A stretch of 64,000 bases of DNA from Stutzerimonas balearica DSM 6083 (GCF_000818015.1 NZ_CP007511.1:1226001-1290000), one strand, 5' to 3'; shown: positions 24,766 through 34,198, numbered from the stretch's first letter. Translations and numbers: made by a program. Notes: generated by a model from the sequence alone, not told the origin.

Positions 24766-26897
24766 CGGGCCGCTCCCGTGTCGCAAAGGCCTTCGCGGCA
24801 CGCCTCGCAGAGCGGGCAGCGGCTGGCGCCGAGCTGGCGGGCCTTGCGGGCGATCTGCAATTGGGCATTGGCCAGTGCGAGCTTCGGACGAGCGCCGGCC
24901 TGGTCCGTATCGGCGGCGTTGGGCCTTGCGGGAGCCTGTACCTGGATGCCTGCGCCTTTCCCGGCGGCACCGCCGAAGTTCATCCGGATGGTCGAGCCGC
25001 TTAGCGTCACCCCGCTGGGGTCGAGCTTGAGAAAGCTGCCGCCGCCTGAGGCGCTGAGTTCTATGCCGGCGTCGATGACGACCTTGCTGCCGGCGTAGTA
25101 GTGAATCTCGTTGCCGGCTTCGACGAATTGCCCGGCGCCGATCTTCAGGTGCTGGCTGTTACCGATGGTGAGATGGTCGTTGGCGCGGACTTCGGTCTTG
25201 CGGTCGGCGTGGGTGGTGCGGTGTTCTTCGGCCTTGAACTCGCTGTGGCTGTTGGCCTCGACGGTGTCGTGGCGTTCGTGGCCGACGCGGATCTTCTGGT
25301 CGTGCTCGATGTTCTCGTCCCAGTCGCGCTGGGCGTGGAGGTAGATCTGCTCTTGGCCCTTACGGTCTTCGATGCGCAGTTCGTTGTAGCCGCCACCGCC
25401 GGGTGAGCTCAGCGTTTTGAACACGGTGCGGGTCTTGTTCGCCGGCAGCTCGTAGGGCACGACGTGCTCGGCGTGATACAGGCAGCCGGTCACCAGCGGT
25501 TGATCGGGATCACCTTCGAGAAAGGTCACCAGTACTTCCATGCCGACCCGCGGAATCGCGATGCCGCCGTAGCGGTCGCCGGCCCAGCTGGAGGAGACGC
25601 GCAGCCAGCAGCTGGTCTTGTCGTCGGCCTGGCCTTCGCGGTCCCAGTGGAACTGGACCTTCACCCGGCCGTACTCGTCGCAGTGGATCTCTTCGCCGGC
25701 AGGTCCCGTGACGACGGCGGTCTGGCTGCCGAGGACCTTGGGTTTCGTGTGGCGCAGGGCCGGACGGTAGGGAACGGTCCAGGGCGTGGCGGTGAAGTGG
25801 TTGCGGTAACCCTGGTGGAACTCGGTGGCGGCCAGTTTCCCCTCACCCCAGCCCTCTCCCCGGCGGGGAGAGGGGGTTGCACTGTGCAAGTTGGGCGCGC
25901 TGGTGATCGATTCCTCCAGCACCTGCGGCTGCTTGCCTTCGTGGAGCACCTCGTCCAGCAGCCAGAGCTGGTTCCAGTCGGCCCTCGGATGCTCGGTCAG
26001 CTCGAGGAAGTGACCGCTGACCAGCGAGGGCTGATCGCTCTCGCCCTCGGCCCGTTCGTAGTCGTGGCGGTGGCGTTCCAAGGCGCGTTGGGCCAGGTGC
26101 TTGCCGCGGCTGCGGTCGACGAAGCGGCCGGGGTAGTCGTAATCCTCCAGGTCCGGCTGGAAGTCACTCTGAAAGGCGGCCTCCATGGTCAGGCGCGGTT
26201 TCTCGAAGTCGTAATCCCGACGGGTCACGCGGCTGGTGCGAGTCTCCAGGCGCAGGCCGAAGCGCTTGACGACCGGCTGATCGGCGACCAGCCCGGAATC
26301 CTGCTGATAGGCCACTGGCGCCAGCGTGGGGAACACCGTCTGGTCGTCGCCGAACACCAGCACATGGCCGTCGGCGCTGTGCTGGAAGTGATAGTGGATG
26401 CCTTCCTCTTCGCAGATGCGCTGGATGAAATGCAAGTCGCTCTCGTCGTACTGCACGCAGTACTCGCGTTCGGGATAGACCACCGGGCCGAGGTCGAAGC
26501 GATGGCCGACGCCGGCGAGGATGCCGTACTCCTCGAGCACCCGGGCGACGATCTGCGGCACGGTCAGGTGCTGGAAAATGCGCTGGTTGCTGCGGTGTGC
26601 GAGGTAGGCGAGCTGCGGCACCAGTGTCAGGCGATAACGGGTCAGGCGCCGGCCGGACTCACCCTGGGCGATGCGATGGACCAGGCCGTGAATGCCGCCG
26701 CCGTCCGGGGCGAAGGCGAGAAACGCCGGCTGATGCAGCAGCGACTCCAGCTCCAGGTCGGGGCGTTCGCTGACCAGTTCGACCTCGAAGGCGAAGGGCG
26801 TCGAGAGCGCCTCGCGGCCGCGGAATTCGAGCACCTGCAGGTCATGCTCGACAGGCAGCTGCAGGCTGAAATGGGGGTGGTTGGCCGGGTTGAACAT
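24762..26897 (-). CDS. vgrG: Type VI secretion tip protein VgrG
   Basis: A 711-residue VgrG forming the trimeric spike of the T6SS tail. The gp27-like base is residues about 1-370 (REYCVQYDESDLHFIQRICEEEGI); the OB-fold/gp5-like part follows (DEYGRVKVQFHWDREG, RVSSSWAGDRYGG, PRVGMEVLVTFLEGDPDQP, VTGCLYH), then the repetitive beta-helix (about 520-640). Two oddities: an in-frame insert encoding SATPSPRRGEGWGEGK from a palindromic intergenic-type repeat (about residues 340-355), and a short C-terminal tail with CPLCEACREGLC that could bind metal or the adaptor. It is first in the island operon. No structural T6SS genes are in the window, so this is an orphan vgrG module. Confidence 0.95.
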   Translation of the reverse strand: MFNPANHPHFSLQLPVEHDLQVLEFRGREALSTPFAFEVELVSERPDLELESLLHQPAFLAFAPDGGGIHGLVHRIAQGESGRRLTRYRLTLVPQLAYLAHRSNQRIFQHLTVPQIVARVLEEYGILAGVGHRFDLGPVVYPEREYCVQYDESDLHFIQRICEEEGIHYHFQHSADGHVLVFGDDQTVFPTLAPVAYQQDSGLVADQPVVKRFGLRLETRTSRVTRRDYDFEKPRLTMEAAFQSDFQPDLEDYDYPGRFVDRSRGKHLAQRALERHRHDYERAEGESDQPSLVSGHFLELTEHPRADWNQLWLLDEVLHEGKQPQVLEESITSAPNLHSATPSPRRGEGWGEGKLAATEFHQGYRNHFTATPWTVPYRPALRHTKPKVLGSQTAVVTGPAGEEIHCDEYGRVKVQFHWDREGQADDKTSCWLRVSSSWAGDRYGGIAIPRVGMEVLVTFLEGDPDQPLVTGCLYHAEHVVPYELPANKTRTVFKTLSSPGGGGYNELRIEDRKGQEQIYLHAQRDWDENIEHDQKIRVGHERHDTVEANSHSEFKAEEHRTTHADRKTEVRANDHLTIGNSQHLKIGAGQFVEAGNEIHYYAGSKVVIDAGIELSASGGGSFLKLDPSGVTLSGSTIRMNFGGAAGKGAGIQVQAPARPNAADTDQAGARPKLALANAQLQIARKARQLGASRCPLCEACREGLCDTGAAR
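25852..25874. repeat. Palindromic repeat embedded in vgrG
   Basis: CCCTCTCCCCG (25852-25862) and CGGGGAGAGGG (25864-25874) are perfect 11-bp arms around one base. They are flanked by CCTCACCCCAGC, giving the familiar dispersed GC-rich repeat that is usually intergenic. Here it is inside the vgrG coding sequence, in frame, between the gp27-like and OB-fold parts. Confidence 0.75.
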
Positions 26898-27034
26898 TCC
26901 TTGTTCCTCCGTCAGTCCGTTGAGCGGTAAGCGGCCAGCTTTTTACGGCGGGACGGCAGCGGCAGAGCGTACCGGTCGAGGTTTGCGCGGCTCCCGCAGG
27001 CCGATCCGTGACCTGTCGCACAAAGCCAGGGCTG

Positions 27035-27985
27035 TCACCGGCCCGCCGATGCATCCTCGACTGGCTGGGCGTCCTCCTTGCCGAGCAGAGTCTCGACGTC
27101 TTCGATCACCTGCAGGGCAGCCAGCGGACCGCCGACAGAGGTCCACAGCGAACCGTCGACCGTGCCGAAGCGCTTTGCCTGGATCGCCGTCAGCCGCCCG
27201 AAGGCAGGCGTCCGCTCGGCCTGGCGCATGGCTTCTACCGCCTCGCCGCGGGTGGCAAGGGTACCGATGACCAGCCAGTCGGCGTCGAGCAGTTCTAGCG
27301 ATTCCAGGCTGAGGGCCATCGAGTGTGTATGGCCGGCGTCCTGTTGGTGCGCCGGGCGACGCAGGCCGAGGTCTTCGATGATGGTGCTGGCGAAGGCATC
27401 CTTGAACATGTACGACGGGCCCTTGGGATTCCAGCGCACGATGCTGACGGTTTCGCCCTGGTGCGCCGCGAGCCTGGCGCGTGCCTCGGCGACCCGCGCA
27501 TCGTAGCGCGCCAGCGCCGCCCGACCCTCGGCCTCGCGCCCGAGGATGCTGGCGGTGCGCCGCATGCTCTGTTGCCAGGGCTCACCCCAGCTGTAGCTGA
27601 CCACGGTAGGGGCGATTTCGTTGAGCAGCGCCAGCTGTTCGGGCTTGGCCGGCCCGGTGAGGATGAGGTCCGGCTGCAGCTCGAGCAGCGTTTCCAGATT
27701 CGGGTTGTCCAGTTCGCCGACCGTGGGCAGCTCGGCCGGCAGCCTGTCGCTCAGATAGCGCGGCGCCGCGGCCTGGCCGCGACCGTTGCTGGTGCCCACA
27801 GGTGTAAGGCCCAGGCTCAACGTCGTGTCCAGATCGATCTCGCTGAGGGTGACGATACGTTCAGGGCGATCGGGTACCTCGATCTGGTTGCCCAGCGCAT
27901 CGGTGACCTGTCGGGCCTGGGCGGGCAGGGCGAGCAGGCCGGCGAGCAGCACGGTGACGAGATACGGGAGCGGGTGGTGCTTCAT
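27035..27985 (-). CDS. Iron-siderophore ABC transporter substrate-binding protein
   Basis: A 316-residue periplasmic binding protein of the FecB/FepB class III fold: signal peptide (MKHHPLPYLVTVLLAGLLALPAQA), then QVTDALGNQIEVPDRPERIVTL, LETLLELQPDLIL and EIAPTVVSYSW, typical of siderophore-binding proteins. It should hand ferric siderophore to the two permeases. Its start overlaps the ATPase stop (ATGA, 27982-27985), so it is the last gene of the six-gene uptake operon. With the amo operon close by, the ferric catecholate made there is the likely ligand. Confidence 0.92.
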   Translation of the reverse strand: MKHHPLPYLVTVLLAGLLALPAQARQVTDALGNQIEVPDRPERIVTLSEIDLDTTLSLGLTPVGTSNGRGQAAAPRYLSDRLPAELPTVGELDNPNLETLLELQPDLILTGPAKPEQLALLNEIAPTVVSYSWGEPWQQSMRRTASILGREAEGRAALARYDARVAEARARLAAHQGETVSIVRWNPKGPSYMFKDAFASTIIEDLGLRRPAHQQDAGHTHSMALSLESLELLDADWLVIGTLATRGEAVEAMRQAERTPAFGRLTAIQAKRFGTVDGSLWTSVGGPLAALQVIEDVETLLGKEDAQPVEDASAGR

Positions 27986-28821
27986 GGCAGCGGTTCCTCT
28001 TCTCTTGCAGGTTCCAGGGTGGCTTCGGTGCGCGCTGCCGTGCCGCGCCGCCGACGCGGCACGATCACCGGTGCGCCGTCGTCTGGCGCGGGCACCACGT
28101 CGACATCGGTGCCGTAGAGGCGATCGATCAGTGCCTTGGTCATCACTTCGCGGGCCGGGCCGATGGCTTGGATACGGCCGTCGGCCAAGGCGATCACTTC
28201 GTCGCAGTAGCGCGCGGCGACACCCAGGTCATGGATGACGATGAGCACGGTGCGCCCGGCCGCGGCGATGCCGTGCACGGCCTCCATCACCTCGGCCTGG
28301 TGGCCGATATCCAGTGCGCTGGTGGGCTCGTCGAGCAGGATCAGGTCGGTGTTCTGCGCCAGGATCATCCCCAGCCAGGCGCGCTGCGCCTGGCCGCCGG
28401 AGAGCGAAGCGGCGCTGCGCTGCCAGATCGGCGCCAGCTGCATCGCCTCGCGGGCACGCGCGACCTGGCGGGCGTCTTCTTCGCTCCACTGGTTGAACCA
28501 GCCCTGATGCGGGTGGCGACCGTACTGCACCAGTTGTTCGACGCGAATCCCTTCGACCATGACCGGCCGCTGCGGCAGAAAGGCCAGTTGCCGGGCCAGG
28601 GCCTTGGTCGAATAGCTCGCCAGTGGCTTGTCGTTCACCCGAACCTCACCGCGCTGCAGGGGCAACTGGCGGGCCAGCAACTTGAGCAGGGTGGACTTGC
28701 CGCTGCCGTTCGGGCCGACGATACCGATCAGCTTGCCGCGTGGCAGGCTGAATGACACATCGTCGAGCACCGCTTTATCGCGGTAGGCGAAGTGCAGGTG
28801 GTGTGCGTGGAGAATCGTCAT
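27982..28821 (-). CDS. Siderophore ABC transporter ATP-binding protein
   Basis: A 279-residue ATPase of the FecE/FepC type. It shows Walker A GPNGSGKSTLLKLL (about 36-49), Q-loop FLPQRP, signature LSGGQAQRAWLGMILAQ, Walker B DLILLDEPTSALD and H-loop IVIHDLG. The C-terminal 30 residues include an Arg-rich stretch (VPRRRRGTAARTEA), a lineage-specific extension. Powers import through the two membrane subunits encoded just upstream; its start touches the preceding permease stop at 28821. Confidence 0.95.
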   Translation of the reverse strand: MTILHAHHLHFAYRDKAVLDDVSFSLPRGKLIGIVGPNGSGKSTLLKLLARQLPLQRGEVRVNDKPLASYSTKALARQLAFLPQRPVMVEGIRVEQLVQYGRHPHQGWFNQWSEEDARQVARAREAMQLAPIWQRSAASLSGGQAQRAWLGMILAQNTDLILLDEPTSALDIGHQAEVMEAVHGIAAAGRTVLIVIHDLGVAARYCDEVIALADGRIQAIGPAREVMTKALIDRLYGTDVDVVPAPDDGAPVIVPRRRRGTAARTEATLEPAREEEPLP

Positions 28822-29867
28822 CAGTCGGACTCGCGTCTGTCCCTGAGCAGCAGGCCCAGCAGCAACAGGCCACCGAGCATGCGGGTCATGGTTCCGGTCG
28901 GGATTTCTTCAGGCTGCGCCAGCAGACGCACCAGGGTGTCGCTGCCCAGCAACAGTAGGGCGCCACACAGTGCGGCCAGCCAGATCGGCGCGAGATTGCC
29001 GCGCGCCAGCCAACTGGCCAGGATCGGCGCAGCCATGGCGATGAATACCACCGGTCCGCCGATCGCGGTGCCCAGTGCTGCCACCAGAATGGCTAGGCCA
29101 AGCACGCCGAGCTGGATCAGCGGCACGCGAACGCCAAGGTTCTGCGCGGTGGCGTCGCCGAAGCGCAGCAGCGCCAGTGGCCGTGCCAGCCAGGCCATCA
29201 GCGGGCACAGCGCAAGGAGAAGCGCGGCGATGGGCAGCACGGTGCGATAGCCGGTGCCGGCGAAATGGCCCATCGACCAGAGATAGATGCTGCCCAGGTG
29301 CACCAGGGGCCGGGTGGACATGGCGAAGTCGCCGATGGCACCGAGCAACTCGGAGACGGCAATGCCGATGATGATGAACAGGTAGCCCTGTTCGCCGGGG
29401 CGGCGACAGAGGGTGAAGAGCGCGGCCGCCGCCAGCAGTGCCCCCAAGGGTGACGCCCACCACGGCCAGTCGCCGAGGGTGAGGTAAAGGGCGAAGCCGA
29501 TCACGGCGAGCGAGGCGCCTTCATTGACGCCGACCATGTCCGGCGTGGCCAGGCGGTTGCGCACCAGGGTCTGGATCAGGCAGCCGGCCATGCCCATTGC
29601 CAGCCCGGCAACGATGGCGGCGGCCACGCGCGGCAAGCGAATCTTGAACAGCAGGATTTCCTGCATCCGGCTGCCCTGGCCCAGCAGCGTCGCCAGCGCC
29701 TCGCGCGGGCCGAGCTGACCGCTGCCCAGGCTGAGGGCGAGCAGCGCCAGGCCAGCGAGCAGGGCCAGGATCGCCAGCGTCAGCAGCCAGCTGCGGCGAT
29801 GCAGCAACACGTTGATGGAGGCGATGCGCGGGTTCCAGGTGCCGGTCGGCGCGGGCAGGCGGGACAT
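28821..29867 (-). CDS. Siderophore ABC transporter permease (FecCD family), second
   Basis: A 348-residue inner-membrane subunit with about nine to ten helices and the FecCD signatures RLPRVAAAIVAGLAMGMAG and NRLATPDMVGVNEGA. It should pair with the neighbouring permease to form a heterodimeric channel similar to FepD/FepG. The cytoplasmic N-terminus (about 35 residues) is longer than usual. It starts a few bases after the upstream permease stop and ends against the ATPase start, so the operon is tightly packed. Confidence 0.93.
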   Translation of the reverse strand: MSRLPAPTGTWNPRIASINVLLHRRSWLLTLAILALLAGLALLALSLGSGQLGPREALATLLGQGSRMQEILLFKIRLPRVAAAIVAGLAMGMAGCLIQTLVRNRLATPDMVGVNEGASLAVIGFALYLTLGDWPWWASPLGALLAAAALFTLCRRPGEQGYLFIIIGIAVSELLGAIGDFAMSTRPLVHLGSIYLWSMGHFAGTGYRTVLPIAALLLALCPLMAWLARPLALLRFGDATAQNLGVRVPLIQLGVLGLAILVAALGTAIGGPVVFIAMAAPILASWLARGNLAPIWLAALCGALLLLGSDTLVRLLAQPEEIPTGTMTRMLGGLLLLGLLLRDRRESD

Positions 29868-29871
29868 GGCT

Positions 29872-30906
29872 TTACCTCACCGTGAGCAAAGAACGGAAAC
29901 CGCCACGCAGCACGATGGCGATCAGCGCCGGCGCGCCAAGGGCGGCGAGCAGCGTGCCCACCGGCAGCTCGAACGGCTGGATCAGCCAGCGCGCCAGGAC
30001 GTCTGCGGCCAGTAGCAGGAGCATGCCGAACAGCGTCGAGAACAGCAGTTGGCGCAGCAGTGCCACCGGCTCGAGCAGACGTGCGCAGTAGGCGGCGAGG
30101 AAACCGAGAAAGCCGATCGGCCCGGCCAGCGAGATGGCGCAGGCGGTCAGCAGGGTCGAGGCGAGCAGCACGCCCAGCCGTACCCAGGTGGTGGAAATGC
30201 CCAGCGCGCGGGCCTGGCTGTCGCCCATCTGCATCAGCGTCAACTGCCGGCAGAGCAGCGCGGCCAGTGCCAGGCCGGCGGCCGCGAAGGGCGCCACGAC
30301 CGAGACGGCCTGCAGGCTGGTGGCCGACAGCGAGCCGAGGTTCCAGAAGCGGAACTGCTCCAGCGCCACGCGGGTGGACAGCAGCAGGTAGTTCGACAGG
30401 CCGCCGAATACCGCGCCCAGCGCCACGCCGGCGAGGATCAGCTTGAGCGGGCTGGCCTGGCCGAGCAGCAGGCCAACGCCGAGCACCACCAGATTGCCGG
30501 CCAGGGCGCCGGCGCCGGACCACAGCAGGTAGCCCTGGGTGGATTCGACGCCGAAGTAGATCAGGCCCACTACCAGGCCCAGCACCGCGCCGGCGTTGAC
30601 GCCCAGGAGGCCGGGTTCGGCCAGCGGATTGCGCGTCGCGCTCTGCAGCAAGGAGGCGGCGATCGCCAGGCTGCCGCCGACTACCAGCGCGCCCAGGGTG
30701 CGCGGCAGGCGCAGGCTGTCGACGACCATGGCGAGCTTGTCATCGGCCAGCCGCTCGGGTTGGCCGAGCAGATAGCCGAACACCTCGCCGGCACCGTAGA
30801 CGCCGGCACCGATGCTCAGTGATGCGGCCAGCAGCAACAGCACGAGCCCGGCGGCACAGAGCAGGGCGAATCGCTGGAAGGCGGGCATCGAGTCGGTACG
30901 GGTCAT
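29872..30906 (-). CDS. Siderophore ABC transporter permease (FecCD family), first
   Basis: A 344-residue inner-membrane protein with the family motifs RLPRTLGALVVGGSLAIAAS and NPLAEPGLLGVNAGA and the EPVALLRQL coupling region for the ATPase. It is the FepD-like half of the importer. It lies about 58 bp downstream of the TonB receptor gene and four bases before the second permease. Substrate assignment (the ferric catecholate from the amo operon) comes from context, not sequence. Confidence 0.93.
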   Translation of the reverse strand: MTRTDSMPAFQRFALLCAAGLVLLLLAASLSIGAGVYGAGEVFGYLLGQPERLADDKLAMVVDSLRLPRTLGALVVGGSLAIAASLLQSATRNPLAEPGLLGVNAGAVLGLVVGLIYFGVESTQGYLLWSGAGALAGNLVVLGVGLLLGQASPLKLILAGVALGAVFGGLSNYLLLSTRVALEQFRFWNLGSLSATSLQAVSVVAPFAAAGLALAALLCRQLTLMQMGDSQARALGISTTWVRLGVLLASTLLTACAISLAGPIGFLGFLAAYCARLLEPVALLRQLLFSTLFGMLLLLAADVLARWLIQPFELPVGTLLAALGAPALIAIVLRGGFRSLLTVR

Positions 30907-30964
30907 CGGGCGGCGCTCGGGTTGTGCCGAAGCCCGGCGACCTTGGCGGCCGGGCGATGGCGGG

Positions 30965-32926
30965 TCAGAGGTCGTAGCTGAAGCCGACGAACAGCGTGCG
31001 GCCCATCAGGATGTTGTCGATGGATTGCGCCACGTCGTCACGCTTCTCGTTGGTCAGGTTGTTCATACCGGCGCGCAATGCCAGCTGCGGAGTGGCCTGA
31101 TAGCGCGCGCCGAGGTTGAGTACATGGAAGGCTGCGCTTTCCACGTTCGGCTCGGCGGCCGAGACGTAGAGCAGCTGGCTGCCGGTGTACTGGTAGTCGA
31201 GGTTCATCGCCAGGTCGTTTCGTACCTGCCAGTCGACGCCCAGGTTGGCGACATGCTGCGGGGTGTTGCGCAGTTGCTCGTCGGTGTCGCGGTCTTCGGC
31301 GTCGGAGTAGGTGTAGTTGCCGCGCAGGCCGATGCGGTCGCTCAGCGCATAGCGGCCCTGCAGCTCATAGCCCTGGACGCGCGCCTTGCTGACGTTGCTG
31401 TAGGTCATCACGCTCGGCCGATAGCCGGCGCGCCAGCTATCGGTGACGATCATGTCCTCGATGTCGTTGTGGAAAAACATGATGCCCGCCTCGATGCGCT
31501 CGTTCTGGAACAGCGTGCCGAGCTCGTAGCTGGTGGCGGTCTCGGGCTTGAGGTCCGGATTGCCGACCAGGGTGCACATGCCGCGGCAGGCCAGCACCCC
31601 GTAGGACTCGTCGAACTGGTAAATGCTGGGGGCACGGAACGACTTGCCGGCGCCGCCCTTGATCACCCAGTGGTCGGTCAGGTTGTAGACGCCGTAGGCG
31701 CGAGGACTGAATTCGCCGCCAAAACTGTCGTGGTCGTCCCAGCGGCCGCCGAGGGTCACGTCGAGCCTGCCGAGCGAGAATTCGTCCTGCAGGTAGACGG
31801 CCTTCTGGTCGACCTCGGTCTGTGTGCCCAGATTCTGGTTGTGCTCGAGGGTCGTGCGCCGATATTCGCTGCCCAGGGTCACGAGATGGTCGCCGAGAAA
31901 GGCGCTGACCTGGCCGTCGAGCGTGTGGTTGCGCTGCTGCACGTCGCCCTTGACGCCGCGCAGGTTGGTCATGATCGCGGAGTCGTCCATCAGGTCGACG
32001 TCCTCGTAGTAGTAGCGCACGCGGGTGTCGAAGCCGTCCCACTTGCCGCTGTGGCCAATGCCCAGGCTCCAGCGCTCCATTTCCTGCACGTTGGTGACGA
32101 CGCTGCCGTAGTTGTTCCAGTCAGCCTCGCGGTCGTCCTTGCGGTAGGTCAGGTCCAGGTCGACCGTCTGGCGCTCGTCCAGCAGCCAGTTGAGCGACCC
32201 GAACAGGCTGCCGTTCTGGCGTTGCTCGGCGGCATCGGTGTTCGGGTTGACCGTCTGCTCGGACAGCCAGGCGGCCTGGTCGGTCTTCTCCACGATCAGG
32301 TTACCGCGCAGCCTGTTTTCGATCAGTGCGCCGCTGGTGTAGGCGCTGACGGTATGGCTATCGCCCGATTGCCCCTCGGTCGGGTGTTCATAGGTGTAGG
32401 CAAGCCCGGCCTCGGTCCGCTCGGTCGGCTGGCGCAGGATCACGTTGACCACACCGCCCAGCGCGTCAGCGCCGTACAGCGAGGACATCGGCCCCCGGAT
32501 CACCTCGATGCGCTCGATGGCGGCCATCGGAATCGAGGACAGGTCGAAGTCGTTGGCGTAGTTGGAGGTCAGGGCGTCACGCGAGTTGACCCGCCGGCCA
32601 TTGACCAGCAGCAGCGTGTAGTCCGAATCCAGGCCGCGCAGGCGAATCTCCTTGCGCCCATAGGTAGACGACGGGTTGATGTGCACGCCCGGCAGGTATT
32701 TCACCGCGTCGGCCAGGCTGTACACCGGCAGCTTGTCCAGCTCTTCGCGGGTGACCACGGAAACGCTGGCCGGGGCGCTGAGCTCGCTGTGGGCGGTCTG
32801 GGTGGCGGTGATGACTTCGTTCTGCAGCGTTACGGGCCCGTCGGCGAGGGCGAGCATCGGCAGCAGGCCGCCGAGCAGGGTCAGGGACAGGTGCCGGGGG
32901 CGGCTGATAGTGCTTACAAAGGGCAT
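30965..32926 (-). CDS. TonB-dependent catecholate siderophore receptor
   Basis: A 653-residue outer-membrane receptor of the CirA/FepA type. There is a signal peptide to about residue 29, a TonB-box-like N-terminus (NEVITATQ), a plug domain (SVVTREELDKLPVYSLADAV, IRLRGLDSDYTLLLVNGRRV, IERIEVIRGPMSSLYGADALGGVVNVI) and a 22-strand barrel ending in aromatic-rich VGFSYDL. A CRGMC disulfide loop sits near residue 450, in an extracellular-type region. The gene follows the MFS exporter by about 60 bp. The probable role is recapture of the ferric siderophore. Confidence 0.93.
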   Translation of the reverse strand: MPFVSTISRPRHLSLTLLGGLLPMLALADGPVTLQNEVITATQTAHSELSAPASVSVVTREELDKLPVYSLADAVKYLPGVHINPSSTYGRKEIRLRGLDSDYTLLLVNGRRVNSRDALTSNYANDFDLSSIPMAAIERIEVIRGPMSSLYGADALGGVVNVILRQPTERTEAGLAYTYEHPTEGQSGDSHTVSAYTSGALIENRLRGNLIVEKTDQAAWLSEQTVNPNTDAAEQRQNGSLFGSLNWLLDERQTVDLDLTYRKDDREADWNNYGSVVTNVQEMERWSLGIGHSGKWDGFDTRVRYYYEDVDLMDDSAIMTNLRGVKGDVQQRNHTLDGQVSAFLGDHLVTLGSEYRRTTLEHNQNLGTQTEVDQKAVYLQDEFSLGRLDVTLGGRWDDHDSFGGEFSPRAYGVYNLTDHWVIKGGAGKSFRAPSIYQFDESYGVLACRGMCTLVGNPDLKPETATSYELGTLFQNERIEAGIMFFHNDIEDMIVTDSWRAGYRPSVMTYSNVSKARVQGYELQGRYALSDRIGLRGNYTYSDAEDRDTDEQLRNTPQHVANLGVDWQVRNDLAMNLDYQYTGSQLLYVSAAEPNVESAAFHVLNLGARYQATPQLALRAGMNNLTNEKRDDVAQSIDNILMGRTLFVGFSYDL

Positions 32927-32989
32927 TGCATACTCCGTTGCGGTTCGAATGATGCGGATGTAAGGCTCATCAGGTGTGCTGCTGCAGGC

Positions 32990-34198
32990 TCAGGCCTGGC
33001 TTGTCGTTGTAGGGGCGGTTGCTTGCGCCCTGCGGCGCAGTGCGTCGAGCAGCGCCAGGACGCCCGCGCCTGCCGCCAGGCCCGCCAGGGCATTGAGCCC
33101 GGCGAGTCGTTCGAAGCCCAGCAGCGCGCCAGTGGCGTCGGTGCCGAGGTAACGGGCCGAGGCCAGGCTGCCGAGCCCGGCCGCGACGTTGGAGACGGTG
33201 CCCTGCAGGGCCATGAAGGCAGCCCGCTGGTTGGGTGCGGGTATGCCGGCGAGGATCGTCGTGGTGCTGCTGGTACGCAGCGCGCTGAGCGCCATGAACA
33301 GGGCAAAGGTCACGAACAGCGGCAGCGGGGCGAGCAGTACGAAGCCGAGCAGTGTGACCAGCGCCAGCAGGCCACTGCTGGTGAGTGCGACGGCGGCGGC
33401 ATGGCCACGGTCGATCAGCCCGCCGCCGATACGCATCGAGGCGATGCTGGCCAGCCCGCCGCATAGATACAGCAGCCCGAGCTGGTCGCGGGCGAACCCC
33501 AGGTTGAACTCGAAGAAATTGGCAAAGTGCGGCACCAGCAGGAAGTGTCCGGCCATCTGCAGCGCCACCAGGGCCAGCGCACCCAGGCACAGCGGTGTGC
33601 GCAGCAGCGGCAGCAGGCTGGCGGCAGCCCGCGGGTGGCGTGGCGGCGAGGGGAACAGCGCGATGCAGGCGACCGCCAATGCCAGGCCCAGGCCGCCGAA
33701 CAGCAGGAAGGGCATGCGCCAGCCCCACAGGCGGGACAGCTCCAGCGCGGCGGGCGTCACCAGGATCGCCGCCAGGGAGAAGCCCATCGCGACATGGGCG
33801 AGCTTGCGGCCGCGCTCGGCTGGCGGGATCAGGTCGAGCATGCTCGCCATGAGCACGGCGCCCATCGGGCCGGCGACCAGACCGGAGAGCACGAACAGCA
33901 GGATCAGCTGCCCGGCGCTCGTCACCCCGGCGCAGGCGAGCAGCAGGGCGAAACGCAGTGCCAGCAGCACCACCAGCGCGCGCTTGCGCTCCAGCCGATC
34001 AAGCCAGGCTGCGCAGGCGGCCGCGCTCAGCGCCGAGGCCAGGGTAGCGCCGCCAGCGATGTAGCCGATGTGCTCGGCGGCCATGCCCAGTTCGCGGACG
34101 AAATCCGGGCCGAGCGGCATCACCATCATCAGGCTGCCGATCGACAGCATGTTGATCAGCATGGCCAGCTGGACGGGCTGGGTAGATCCCGGATTCAT
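32990..34198 (-). CDS. MFS transporter, probable siderophore exporter
   Basis: A 402-residue twelve-helix major facilitator, first in the uptake operon behind a Fur-box-like site. It has the short loops, GGATLASALSAA and the DRLERKR loop (motif A-like) after the second helix. MFS proteins in this position (such as EntS or VibD-like neighbours) export the newly made siderophore; the assignment here is from position only. An alternative is import of ferric siderophore across the inner membrane, as some MFS carriers do, but a complete ABC importer is already present. Confidence 0.85.
   Translation of the reverse strand: MNPGSTQPVQLAMLINMLSIGSLMMVMPLGPDFVRELGMAAEHIGYIAGGATLASALSAAACAAWLDRLERKRALVVLLALRFALLLACAGVTSAGQLILLFVLSGLVAGPMGAVLMASMLDLIPPAERGRKLAHVAMGFSLAAILVTPAALELSRLWGWRMPFLLFGGLGLALAVACIALFPSPPRHPRAAASLLPLLRTPLCLGALALVALQMAGHFLLVPHFANFFEFNLGFARDQLGLLYLCGGLASIASMRIGGGLIDRGHAAAVALTSSGLLALVTLLGFVLLAPLPLFVTFALFMALSALRTSSTTTILAGIPAPNQRAAFMALQGTVSNVAAGLGSLASARYLGTDATGALLGFERLAGLNALAGLAAGAGVLALLDALRRRAQATAPTTTSQA

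Noticed and set aside
30812..33466. Plus-strand 884-codon open frame over the TonB receptor and exporter
   Set aside because: It mirrors several real minus-strand genes and has no start signal or domain.
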